Made by a program: the position numbers and the translations under genes. Shown one piece after another: positions 10,111-18,733 of a DNA stretch of 64,000 nt. The stretch is taken from the NCBI GenBank assembly GCA_031382085.1, contig JANMYM010000062.1, forward strand, positions 3,309 through 67,308. Reading direction: 5' to 3'. The stretch is from UBA964 sp031382085. GTDB lineage: Bacteria > Pseudomonadota > Gammaproteobacteria > Steroidobacterales > Steroidobacteraceae. Position 1 is the stretch's first letter. Every line of letters begins with the position of its first letter. Below the pieces are notes generated by a model. It searched no databases. It saw only the letters and a program-made list of their open reading frames with translations, and was not told the DNA's origin.

Positions 10111-10656
10111 ATGCAAACCCGTCGTACCGCCCTGCTAACAGCGTTAGCCACGTCCGTCGTTCTTGGGAGTCTGGCGTCGGCCGCCAGGAAGCCGGCTGCG
10201 CCCGCCGAAGGGTCGCGGGCGCCCGGCTTCAAGTTGCCGGACCAGAGCGGAACCTGGCATACGCTCAAGCAATATCAGGGCAAGTGGGTTGTGCTTTATT
10301 TCTACCCGAAAGACGACACGCCGGGCTGCACCACCGAAGCCTGCGAATTCCGCGACAACATGTTCGCGTTTCGCAAGGCCGATGCGATCATCCTGGGCAT
10401 CAGCGTTGATGACGTGGATTCGCACAAGAAATTTTCCGAGAAGCACGGCCTGCCGTTTCCATTGCTGGCCGATGCCGACAAGAAGGTGTCCGGCGCCTAT
10501 GGCGTGCTGATACCGGTCGTGGGTATCGCCAGCCGTCAAACCTTCATCATCGACCCGAAGGGCCGAATCGCGAAGCACTATGAAAAGGTGGTCGCCAAGG
10601 GCCACTCCGAGGCAGTGCTTGCCGACCTCAGGACTTTGGCAAAGTCGGGTGCCTGA
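10111..10656 (+). CDS. Peroxiredoxin, BCP/PrxQ type, with signal peptide
   Basis: The thioredoxin-fold domain (GSRAPGFKLPDQSGTW...) reduces hydroperoxides. The peroxidatic and resolving cysteines of the BCP type are both in DTPGCTTEACEFRD, four residues apart. Unlike E. coli Bcp it starts with about 25 extra residues (MQTRRTALLTALATSVVLGS, ending near ASAA) that look like a Sec or Tat signal peptide, so a periplasmic location is inferred. The signal-peptide codons contain the inverted pair GCTAAC-AGC-GTTAGC at 10134-10148. AAGGAG at 10098-10103 is a good ribosome binding site. The 3' end overlaps the convergent VWA gene by 29 bases. Confidence 0.9.
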   Translation: MQTRRTALLTALATSVVLGSLASAARKPAAPAEGSRAPGFKLPDQSGTWHTLKQYQGKWVVLYFYPKDDTPGCTTEACEFRDNMFAFRKADAIILGISVDDVDSHKKFSEKHGLPFPLLADADKKVSGAYGVLIPVVGIASRQTFIIDPKGRIAKHYEKVVAKGHSEAVLADLRTLAKSGA

Positions 10657-11824
10657 GCTCCGCGATCGCGCCATCGAGGCCCGCGAGCGTTAGCGGAAAC
10701 ATCCGCGGGCCGATCAGCTCACGCGTTAGTTGGGTCGACGGCGTGCGCTCCCAGCGGTTCTGCGGTTCGGGGTTCAGCCACACCAGGCGCGGGAAGTGCG
10801 CCGCCAGCCGCTGTACCCAGGCGGCGCCGGCCTCCTGGTTCCAGTGCTCGACGCTGCCGCCCGGCTGCGTGATTTCGTAGGGACTCATGGTCGCATCGCC
10901 AACCAGCACCACGCGATAGTCCGCGTTGAAGGTGCGCAGCACTTGCAGGGTCCCGGTGCGCTCGACGTGGCGACGGCGATTGTCCTTCCACAAGTATTCG
11001 TAGACAAAGTTGTGGAAGTAGAAATATTCGAGGTGCTTGAACTCGCTGCGGACTGCGGAGAACAGCTCTTCGCAGACACGCACGTGATCGTCCATCGAGC
11101 CGCCGACATCCATCAGCAGTAGCAGCTTCACGGCGTTACGGCGCTCGGCCATCATCCGGATATCCAGCAAACCGGCGTTGCGTGCGGTTGCGCTGATGGT
11201 GGTGTCAAGGTCGAACAGGTCCAGGGCGCCCTGGCGCGCGAAACGGCGCAGCTTGCGCAGCGCCATCTTGATGTTGCGGGTACCAAGCTCGATGTTGTCG
11301 TCAAAGTTCCGGTACTCGCGCTGGTCCCAGACTTTGACGGCGCGGCGATTGCGCGAACGGTCCTGGCCGATGCGAATGCCTTGCGGGTTGTAGCCATCGG
11401 CGCCAAAAGGCGAGGTGCCGCCGGTACCGATCCACTTGCTGCCGCCCTGATGTCGTTCCTTCTGTTCCTGCAGACGCTGGCGCAGCGTTTCCAGTAGTTT
11501 TTCCCAGCTGCCCAATGCCTGGACCTGCGCTTTCTCTTCCTCGCTCAGCACGCGCTCGGTGAGCGACTTCAGCCACTCGGCCGGCACCGAGGCGATGATT
11601 TTTTCGAAGGCCTTTTCGGCGCCGGCAAAGTGCTCGGCAAAGACCCGGTCATAGCGGTCGAAATAGCGCTCATCCTTGACCAGTGTCAGGCGGCCAAGGA
11701 GATAGAAGTCATGCGCGGAGCAGAATGCGACTCTGTAATCCAGCGCTTCAAGTAACGTCAGGAATTCTTTCAGACTGACGGGAATCCCCGCCGCGCGCAG
11801 CTGCAGGAAAAATGGCACTAACAC
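10628..11824 (-). CDS. VWA domain-containing CoxE-like protein
   Basis: The 398-residue protein has an N-terminal helical region (LRAAGIPVSLKEFLTLLEAL), a basic Gln/Glu-rich middle and a C-terminal von Willebrand A domain. The MIDAS motif is LLMDVGGSMDDH, with Gly where the first Ser of DxSxS is usual, as in many CoxE-like proteins; later comes VGDATMSPYE. Such proteins work with MoxR AAA ATPases to mature or activate metalloenzymes or complexes. The MoxR gene lies directly upstream (21 bases apart). The target is not identified. It closes the long minus-strand array that begins with tkt. Confidence 0.9.
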   Translation of the reverse strand: MLVPFFLQLRAAGIPVSLKEFLTLLEALDYRVAFCSAHDFYLLGRLTLVKDERYFDRYDRVFAEHFAGAEKAFEKIIASVPAEWLKSLTERVLSEEEKAQVQALGSWEKLLETLRQRLQEQKERHQGGSKWIGTGGTSPFGADGYNPQGIRIGQDRSRNRRAVKVWDQREYRNFDDNIELGTRNIKMALRKLRRFARQGALDLFDLDTTISATARNAGLLDIRMMAERRNAVKLLLLMDVGGSMDDHVRVCEELFSAVRSEFKHLEYFYFHNFVYEYLWKDNRRRHVERTGTLQVLRTFNADYRVVLVGDATMSPYEITQPGGSVEHWNQEAGAAWVQRLAAHFPRLVWLNPEPQNRWERTPSTQLTRELIGPRMFPLTLAGLDGAIAELRHPTLPKS

Positions 11825-11845
11825 GTCGGCGGCAGGCCCTGCGTC

Positions 11846-12700
11846 CTAGCGCTGATTCCGGCGCTGCAGGAACACCAGTTGCTCGACCAGGTGTACATCC
11901 TGTTCGTTCTTGAGCAAGGCGCCGTAAAACGGTGGGATGGTCTTCTTCGGATCGTCGCCACGCAAGGCCTCGGGCGGCAGATCTTCCGCGACCAGCAGCT
12001 TGATCCAATCCAGCAGCTCGGACGTTGACGGCTTCTTGCGCAGTCCCGGAGTTTCGCGCAGCCGGAAGAACGCTGCCAGCGCTTCGGCTAACAAATCCTG
12101 CTTGAGCTTCGGGTAGTGGACGCGCACGATCTTTTCCAGGGTATCGGCGTCCGGAAAACGGATGTAGTGGAAAAAGCAGCGCCGCAGGAATGCGTCCGGC
12201 AATTCTTTTTCGTTGTTGCTGGTGATCAGGATGATAGGCCGGTGCACGGCCTTGATAAGATCGCGCGTCTCGTAGACATAAAATTCCATGCGATCCAGTT
12301 CGCGCAGCAAATCGTTAGGAAATTCGATGTCGGCCTTGTCGATTTCGTCGATCAGCAGCACCGGCTGCAGTTCCGACGCGAACGCTTCCCACAAACGCCC
12401 GCGCACGATGTAGTTGCGGATGTCGTGTACCCGTCCATCGCCAAGCTGCGAGTCACGCAGGCGCGACACCGCGTCGTATTCATACAGGCCCTGCTGCGCC
12501 TTGCTGCTCGATTTGATATGCCACTCGTACAGTGGCCGGCTCAATGCCGCCGCGATCTCGATCGCAAGCTGGGTCTTGCCGGTGCCGGGTTCGCCCTTGA
12601 TCAGCAACGGGCGGCCTAACGTAATGGAGGCATTGACCGCCATCATCAGGTCTTCGGTGGCAACGTAACGGTCGGTGCCTGCAAATCGCTCGTCGGTCAT
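11846..12700 (-). CDS. MoxR-family AAA+ ATPase
   Basis: The 284-residue ATPase has Walker A GEPGTGKTQLA, Walker B LLIDEIDKAD, sensor 1 in ILITSNNEKELPDAFLRRC (arginine finger RR) and a C-terminal lid. MoxR ATPases act as chaperones with VWA-domain partners, and the VWA/CoxE-like gene follows immediately. Its ATG overlaps the stop of the penicillin-acylase gene (ATGA), so expression is coupled to that gene. Confidence 0.94.
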   Translation of the reverse strand: MTDERFAGTDRYVATEDLMMAVNASITLGRPLLIKGEPGTGKTQLAIEIAAALSRPLYEWHIKSSSKAQQGLYEYDAVSRLRDSQLGDGRVHDIRNYIVRGRLWEAFASELQPVLLIDEIDKADIEFPNDLLRELDRMEFYVYETRDLIKAVHRPIILITSNNEKELPDAFLRRCFFHYIRFPDADTLEKIVRVHYPKLKQDLLAEALAAFFRLRETPGLRKKPSTSELLDWIKLLVAEDLPPEALRGDDPKKTIPPFYGALLKNEQDVHLVEQLVFLQRRNQR

Positions 12701-15063
12701 CGCGCCTCCGGAGAAAACGTCAGCTTATGCTGCGCCGGGCCTGGCAGGAAGGGGGTAGGTCTGCCTGCCGCCCAATCGTCGAAGCCGGAGCGGTAGTACG
12801 TTGATAACGGATGACCACTTTGACCGCCGGGCAATTGCAGGTAGCCGTCGGCTTCATGGCCGGGTGAAACCGCAAAGCGCTCGGACGCGCCAAAACCGGG
12901 CGACTGCACGCGCGGCATGTCGTGGTCGCCCGGCACCGCTCTGTTAGACATGTCGAGCCAGCGACCGAGAAACGGCAATGCCTGCGACAGGGGGTGCCGC
13001 ACCGCCGAATTATTGATGCCGCCCCAGCGGCAACGCGCCAGCTTCGGACAGGCCGTCCCCAGGTCCTTGAGCGCAGCATCAACCTGAGCCAGCACAAAAC
13101 CGCGCCAGTCCGCGTGCTCGGCTGCTAACAGATGTGCCGGCTGCTCATTGACCAGGCGCCAGACCGAGGCATCAAAACGCTTTGGCATCCGGTATTGGCC
13201 GGGATCCAATTTCAGCCCGGCCAGGATCATCTGCCAGGTTGCCATACTCAGGCGGCGCTGAAAAGTGCGCAACAGACGGTAACCGACCGAATCCACGCCG
13301 GCATGCGCATCCCAGGTTTCAACCAGCGCGCGCAACTCGGCACGCGCCGGTTGATTGCGCACCGCCTCGTCGTCCAGCGTAGCTAACAAAACGCCGCGCC
13401 AACGGGCCAGGTAGCGGGCGCGATCGTCCAGCTGGATGCGCAACATGTCGGCGGGCGTCGCCGGTGTCGTCAGCGTTGCGAGGTCATCGCGGATCTGGCG
13501 CGCACGGGCGCCGAGATCGTAGCCCGCGCCCCACTGCCACTCGTCGCCACCGATGGTTCTTTCTGCTTCGCCGGTGGCCGCGCGCGCATTTGCGCTCCAG
13601 ACCGCGCCACTTTCCGGATCCACGATGGCTGGATGCGGTCCCTGCGGTGTGGGGCCGGCGATCGTCCACGCGATATGACCTTCGCGGTCGCCAACGACCA
13701 TGTTCTGCTGCGGAGTGGAGATCTGTGGCGCCAGCGCCACCGCCTCGGCGACGCTGCGCGCGCGCAGCATGGCGCGAATATTGAGATTGATTGCGCCGGG
13801 TTGCAGCGCCACCCAGCTCACCAGCGTGCATTCGCCGTGCTGCGCGTCGGACTCCAGCAGCACGGCATCAGTCGTGGCGCGCACCATATAGTCTTCGGCG
13901 GCTCCGCCGTTGACCTCAAGGGTCTCGGCATGGACGCTAAACGACCGCGGACCGTCGATGGATTGCCACTGGTTCCTGTCCAGGCTGCAGCTAACACGCC
14001 GCAAGTCGATCCAGTCGCCGTAGCTGTTGGTGAATCCCCAGGCAATGTCGCCATTGGAACCCGCGACGACGGTTGGCACACCCGGCAGGCTCACACCTGC
14101 AAGCTCATGGCGTCCGGTCACGCGCAGTCTTACCCGGTACCAGACCGGCGGCACGCCGAGTCCCAGGTGCATGTCGTTCACGATCAAGGCCGCGCCGCTC
14201 GCGGTGCGCCGGCCGGCCAGGCCCCAGTTGTTGCTACCCGGAAAATCCGCCGGGTCAGCTAACAGGCCGGCAGTGGTCGCGGTCAGGCTCTGGGTGGTAC
14301 GCAGATCCAGCTGCTCCGGTAACGGCAACTGCGGCAATTCTTCAGCAACGGCGGCGGTGCTTTCCCCTTGGACCGCAACATTCGGCGCGTCCCAATCCAC
14401 CGGGCGCGGCAACAGCAGCGCCATGATTGCCTCGGCTCGCGCGCGCGCCGCGTCCCCGGCTTCCGGCTTTTCCAGCGCCGCCGCCAACGCCAGGCGGAAT
14501 TTTTCATCTCCGATCTCGCTGGCCTGCAGTTGCCACGCCATGGACAACGGCACCAGTAGCGAGTCCTCCGCGCGCCACGGCACGGGTTGCGCCCGCAGCA
14601 GCCAGTACTCAAACGGCCGGCTGCCAAGCGAGTTGAGCCCGGCGTTCACACCGCGGGCGTAACTCTCGAGCCAGCGCCGATCAACCGCAGGCGCCGTCTT
14701 GAGGTACTCCCTGACGCGTGCGCGCATGCGGAACATGCGGGTCTTGCGATCCTGGTCTAACAACGCCTTGCCGAACAGGGCTGCCAGTTCGCCAGATGCC
14801 AGGCGGCGCGCCGAATCCATCTGGAAGTAACGGTCCTGGCCGTGCGCGTAACCGAGGCCAAAGGCCAGGTCGTCATCGTTGGCGGCCGAGACCGTGGCGT
14901 TGCCGTCCGCGTCGCGCTCCAGCATGACAGCGCCGCTGATGGCGGCGATTTTTTCAGCGCCGTCGAGGACCGGCAGCGACGCGCGCAGCAGGATCCACGC
15001 GCTGACGCCCGCAGCCGCAATCAGCAAGGCCAGCGCTACCAGGACTCGGCGTACCCAGAGCAT
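12697..15063 (-). CDS. Penicillin acylase family (Ntn) hydrolase
   Basis: This 788-residue protein belongs to the S45 penicillin/acyl-homoserine-lactone acylase family, which cleaves amide bonds after self-processing into two chains. An N-terminal hydrophobic segment (VLVALALLIAAAGVSAWILL) gives export. The alpha-chain motif FGLGYAHGQDRYFQMD is present. The nucleophile Ser is in PGSNNWGLAG near residue 277, where the chain would be cut before Ser. The substrate cannot be told from sequence; AHL or beta-lactam acylation are options. It sits three bases after pyk and overlaps moxR, an odd neighbour for glycolysis genes. Confidence 0.9.
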   Translation of the reverse strand: MLWVRRVLVALALLIAAAGVSAWILLRASLPVLDGAEKIAAISGAVMLERDADGNATVSAANDDDLAFGLGYAHGQDRYFQMDSARRLASGELAALFGKALLDQDRKTRMFRMRARVREYLKTAPAVDRRWLESYARGVNAGLNSLGSRPFEYWLLRAQPVPWRAEDSLLVPLSMAWQLQASEIGDEKFRLALAAALEKPEAGDAARARAEAIMALLLPRPVDWDAPNVAVQGESTAAVAEELPQLPLPEQLDLRTTQSLTATTAGLLADPADFPGSNNWGLAGRRTASGAALIVNDMHLGLGVPPVWYRVRLRVTGRHELAGVSLPGVPTVVAGSNGDIAWGFTNSYGDWIDLRRVSCSLDRNQWQSIDGPRSFSVHAETLEVNGGAAEDYMVRATTDAVLLESDAQHGECTLVSWVALQPGAINLNIRAMLRARSVAEAVALAPQISTPQQNMVVGDREGHIAWTIAGPTPQGPHPAIVDPESGAVWSANARAATGEAERTIGGDEWQWGAGYDLGARARQIRDDLATLTTPATPADMLRIQLDDRARYLARWRGVLLATLDDEAVRNQPARAELRALVETWDAHAGVDSVGYRLLRTFQRRLSMATWQMILAGLKLDPGQYRMPKRFDASVWRLVNEQPAHLLAAEHADWRGFVLAQVDAALKDLGTACPKLARCRWGGINNSAVRHPLSQALPFLGRWLDMSNRAVPGDHDMPRVQSPGFGASERFAVSPGHEADGYLQLPGGQSGHPLSTYYRSGFDDWAAGRPTPFLPGPAQHKLTFSPEAR

Positions 15064-15066
15064 CGT

Positions 15067-16533
15067 TCAATGGCGCGTCACAGCCAGAATCTGCATCGAA
15101 TTAGTGCCGCCCGTAACGCCACTCAACTCGCCCTTGGTGAGGATCACCAGATCCCCGGACTCGACCAGGCCCATCTTCAGCAGCAACGCAAAAATCGAAC
15201 CATAAAGAGTCTGCACATCTCCGGGCATCACGTCGAACGGAATGGGATATACGCCGCGATAGAGCGTCACACGCCGGCGGGTCGCCTCGTGCCGCGTGAA
15301 CGCATAGATTGGCATGTCAGAACGAATGCGCGACATCCACAACGGCGTCGAACCGGATTCCGTGAGCGCCACGATTGCGCGCACTCGCATGTGATTGGCG
15401 GTGTACATGACCGCCATCGCGATCGCCTCTTCAGTGTTCTCGAAATCGCTGTTGACCCGCAACAAAGCGCGCCCGTGCGTGATCTGGTATTTCTCCGCGC
15501 CATCGATCACATCCGCCATGGCCTGCACGGCCTTGAGCGGATGCCTGCCGCTTGCGGTCTCCGCCGACAACATCACCGCATCGGTGCCATCCATCACCGC
15601 ATTGGCAACGTCGCTGACCTCCGCGCGCGTCGGTACCGGATTCTGGATCATCGATTCCATCATCTGCGTTGCTGTGATCACGATGCGGTTGCCGGCGCGC
15701 GAGCGCTCGATAATGGTCTTCTGCAGCCCGGTGATTTCCGCGTAACCCATCTCGATGCCGAGGTCGCCGCGCGCCACCATGAGTCCGTCCGCAGCAACAA
15801 TGATCGCGTCTAGTTCTTCAATCGCCTCATGGCGCTCGATTTTCGCGATCACCCGTGCATCGCTGCCAGCATCGCGCAACAAAGCTTTCGCCTCACGCAC
15901 GTCCTCGGCATCGCGCACAAAGGACAACGCCACGAAGTCAAATTTGTTAGCTGCGACGAAACGGATGTCGAGCCGGTCCTTGTCCGTCAGGGCGCCGGCG
16001 GAAATTCCACCGCCCTTGCGATTGACGCCCTTGCGGTTCGACAGCTCACCGCCCGCAATCACCGTGCAATAGATGCGCGTGCCGCGCACCTCACGAACTT
16101 CCAGTGTGATGAGGCCATCGTTGAGCAACAGCGTGTCGCCATTGCGGACGTCCCGCGGCAGGTCCGGATAGGCAACGCCCACCACCTCGGCGTTGCCATT
16201 GCGTGGATCGTGGGTCGGATCCAGCGCGAAGCTGGCGCCGTCCACCAGCATGACTTTACCGTCGACAAAACTTTCGATTCGTATCTTGGGACCGGCCAGA
16301 TCTGCGAGCACGCCGACGAAGCGCCCGGCGCGCGCCGCTGCCAGGTGCAACATCCCGATCCGCCGCAACTGATCTTCATGCGTGCCATGTGAAAAATTGA
16401 CGCGCGCGACATCGAGACCGGCGCGGCACATTTCATACAAAATATCCGCGTCGTCAGTGGCCGGCCCGAGCGTGGCGACGATCTTGGTACGGCGCAACAC
16501 CGACTCGCGCTTCTTTTGCATCTGCTTGCTCAA
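15067..16533 (-). CDS. pyk: Pyruvate kinase
   Basis: It makes pyruvate and ATP from PEP and ADP. The 488 residues show RRTKIVATLGPA at the N-terminus, the substrate motif RVNFSHG, the metal/phosphate-binding IAKIERHEAIEELD, MVARGDLGIE and the K+ region. The C-terminal allosteric domain is kept (ALTESGSTPLWMSR). The ATG overlaps the pgk stop (ATGA), and the gene is third of the run gap-pgk-pyk. An ATP-yielding pyruvate kinase here together with a PPi-dependent phosphofructokinase at 31.8 kb makes the pathway energetically favourable. Confidence 0.97.
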   Translation of the reverse strand: MSKQMQKKRESVLRRTKIVATLGPATDDADILYEMCRAGLDVARVNFSHGTHEDQLRRIGMLHLAAARAGRFVGVLADLAGPKIRIESFVDGKVMLVDGASFALDPTHDPRNGNAEVVGVAYPDLPRDVRNGDTLLLNDGLITLEVREVRGTRIYCTVIAGGELSNRKGVNRKGGGISAGALTDKDRLDIRFVAANKFDFVALSFVRDAEDVREAKALLRDAGSDARVIAKIERHEAIEELDAIIVAADGLMVARGDLGIEMGYAEITGLQKTIIERSRAGNRIVITATQMMESMIQNPVPTRAEVSDVANAVMDGTDAVMLSAETASGRHPLKAVQAMADVIDGAEKYQITHGRALLRVNSDFENTEEAIAMAVMYTANHMRVRAIVALTESGSTPLWMSRIRSDMPIYAFTRHEATRRRVTLYRGVYPIPFDVMPGDVQTLYGSIFALLLKMGLVESGDLVILTKGELSGVTGGTNSMQILAVTRH

Positions 16534-17705
16534 GCGGCGCGCGCTTCCAGCGCTGCTACCGCTGGCAGGACTTTGCCCTCGACAAATTCGAGAAACGCAC
16601 CGCCCCCGGTCGAGATATAGGAAATCTGGTCTTCAACGCCGTATTTCTCGATCGCCGCCAGCGTATCGCCGCCGCCCGCCAGAGAAAATGCCTTGCTGCG
16701 CGCAATGGCGTTAGCAATGGCGCGCGTGCCCTCGCCGAACTGGTCGAATTCAAACACACCGACCGGACCGTTCCAGATGATCGTGCCGGCCTGCTGCAGG
16801 ATCTTGCCGAACGCATCGGCCGTGTCCGGGCCGATATCGAGAATCATCTCGTCGGGGCCGACGGCGTTGGCGCCGCGGACATCCGCGTGCGCGGTCGCGG
16901 CAAACTCGCGCGCGACCACCACATCGGTCGGCAGCGGAATGGACGTGCCGCGGGCCTTCGCCTTGGCTAACAGATTGCGCGCCATTTCGAGCATGTCCGC
17001 TTCATGCAGCGACTTGCCAACTGCGAAGCCCGTGGCTGCAAGAAACGTATTGGCAATGCCACCGCCGACGATCAGTTGATCGACCTTATCGAGCAGTGAC
17101 TCAAGAACGGTGAGCTTGGTCGAGACCTTGGAGCCGGCGACGATTGCAACCATCGGCCGCGCCGGCGTGTGCAGTGCGCGCTGCAGCGCCTCGAGTTCAC
17201 CGACCAGCAGCGGGCCGGCACAGGCGATGGGTGCGAAACGCGCCACGCCGTGCGTGCTTGCCTCGGCGCGATGCGCCGTACCGAACGCGTCCATGACAAA
17301 TACATCGCACAGGGCCGCCATCCTGCGCGCAAGACCTTCCTGGTCCCGCTTCTCGCCTTTGTTGAAGCGCACGTTTTCGCAAAGCACGACTGCGCCCGGC
17401 TCGCAATCGACGCCGGCCAGCCAGTCCTGCTTCAGCGGCACCGGCTTGCCTAACAAATCGGACAGGCGCGCGGCGACCGGTGCGAGCGAAAACTCGGCGG
17501 CCGGCACGCCCTCCTCCGGTCGCCCGAGGTGCGACAGCACCAGCACGCGCGCGCCTTTCTGCATTGCCAGCTGGATCGTCGGCAATGCCGCGCGAATACG
17601 CGCGTCGCTGGTAACCTTGCCGTCCTGCACCGGCACGTTCAGATCTTCGCGGATCAGCACGCGCTTGCCGCGCAGATCCAGATCTGCCATGCGCAGCACT
17701 GTCAT
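16530..17705 (-). CDS. pgk: Phosphoglycerate kinase
   Basis: It transfers phosphate between 1,3-bisphosphoglycerate and ADP. The 391 residues start MTVLRMADLDLRGKRVLIRE, closely matching the E. coli N-terminus. Typical motifs are DLNVPVQDGKVTSDARIRA, LSHLGRPEEG, the hinge IVAGSKVSTKL, NGPVGVFE and SLAGGGDTLA. The ATG overlaps the gap stop (ATGA), which decides the start over an in-frame codon at 17759. It is co-oriented with gap upstream and pyk downstream. Confidence 0.97.
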   Translation of the reverse strand: MTVLRMADLDLRGKRVLIREDLNVPVQDGKVTSDARIRAALPTIQLAMQKGARVLVLSHLGRPEEGVPAAEFSLAPVAARLSDLLGKPVPLKQDWLAGVDCEPGAVVLCENVRFNKGEKRDQEGLARRMAALCDVFVMDAFGTAHRAEASTHGVARFAPIACAGPLLVGELEALQRALHTPARPMVAIVAGSKVSTKLTVLESLLDKVDQLIVGGGIANTFLAATGFAVGKSLHEADMLEMARNLLAKAKARGTSIPLPTDVVVAREFAATAHADVRGANAVGPDEMILDIGPDTADAFGKILQQAGTIIWNGPVGVFEFDQFGEGTRAIANAIARSKAFSLAGGGDTLAAIEKYGVEDQISYISTGGGAFLEFVEGKVLPAVAALEARAA

Positions 17706-18715
17706 TTTGCGCGTGCCCAGGCGAGCGTCGTGTCGATCATGCGATTGGAGAAACCCCACTCATTGTCGTACCACGCGCAGACCTTCACCAGATTGCTGTC
17801 GATGATCTTGGTCATGGTCGCGTCATAGGTCGAGGACGCCGGATCATGGTTGTAATCGACCGACACTAACAGGGCTTCGGTGTAGTTCAGAATTCCTTTG
17901 AGCGGACCCTCGGCGGCGGCGCGCATCAGCTTGTTGATCTCATCGATGCTGGTCGCGCGTTTCGGCGTAAAGGTCAGGTCCACCAGCGAGACGTTGATCG
18001 TCGGCACGCGCATCGCAAACCCGTCCAGCTTGCCTTTGAGCTCCGGCATCACCAGACCGACCGCTGCCGCAGCGCCGGTCTTGGTGGGAATCATGGACAT
18101 GGTGGCGGAACGGGCGCGGCGAATGTCCTCGTGAAACACGTCTGTCAGGCGCTGATCGTTCGTGTAGGCATGGATCGTGGTCATCAGGCCGCGCTCGATA
18201 CCGACGGAATCGTTCAGCACCTTGGCGATCGGCGCGAGGCAATTGGTGGTGCAGGACGCGTTGGAGATCACTGTCATCGCCGACGTGAGCACCTGGTGAT
18301 TGACTCCGTATACGATCGTCGCATCGACATCCTTGCCGCCCGGCGCGGAGATCACGACTTTCTTCGCACCGCCGGCCAGGTGCTTGGAGGCATCAGCCTT
18401 GGTGGTGAAAAAGCCGGTGCATTCCATGACGATGTCGGCGCCGACCTCGCCCCAGGGAATCCTGGCCGGATCGCGCTCGGCGAACACCTTGACGCGGTCG
18501 CCGTTGACCACCATGGCGTCGCCATCGACCTTGACCGTGCCGGGAAATTTACCGTGCGCGGTATCGTACTGTGTCAGATGCGCGTTGGTCGCCGCATCCG
18601 CGAGGTCGTTGATCGCGACCACCTGGATTTCCCTGCTGCGCCCGCTCTCATGGATTGCGCGCATAACATTGCGGCCGATGCGGCCATAGCCATTGATGCC
18701 AACTCTAACTGTCAT
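17702..18715 (-). CDS. gap: Glyceraldehyde-3-phosphate dehydrogenase, type I
   Basis: It oxidises glyceraldehyde-3-phosphate to 1,3-bisphosphoglycerate with NAD. The 337 residues have the Rossmann start VGINGYGRIGRNVMRA, the active-site Cys in SNASCTTNCLAP, the catalytic His in GLMTTIHAYTNDQ and the C-terminal WYDNEWGFSNRM. Residues after the second beta strand (INDLAD) fit NAD preference. An erythrose-4-phosphate dehydrogenase role is less likely because the SCTTNCLAP segment is of the GapA type. It lies between tkt and pgk. Confidence 0.96.
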   Translation of the reverse strand: MTVRVGINGYGRIGRNVMRAIHESGRSREIQVVAINDLADAATNAHLTQYDTAHGKFPGTVKVDGDAMVVNGDRVKVFAERDPARIPWGEVGADIVMECTGFFTTKADASKHLAGGAKKVVISAPGGKDVDATIVYGVNHQVLTSAMTVISNASCTTNCLAPIAKVLNDSVGIERGLMTTIHAYTNDQRLTDVFHEDIRRARSATMSMIPTKTGAAAAVGLVMPELKGKLDGFAMRVPTINVSLVDLTFTPKRATSIDEINKLMRAAAEGPLKGILNYTEALLVSVDYNHDPASSTYDATMTKIIDSNLVKVCAWYDNEWGFSNRMIDTTLAWARAK

Positions 18716-18733
18716 GATATTCCTCTCAGTCGA

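Noticed and set aside
14842..15813. 323-codon plus-strand frame over the pyk and acylase junction
   Set aside because: It is antisense to pyk and the penicillin-acylase gene; composition is typical of shadow frames.
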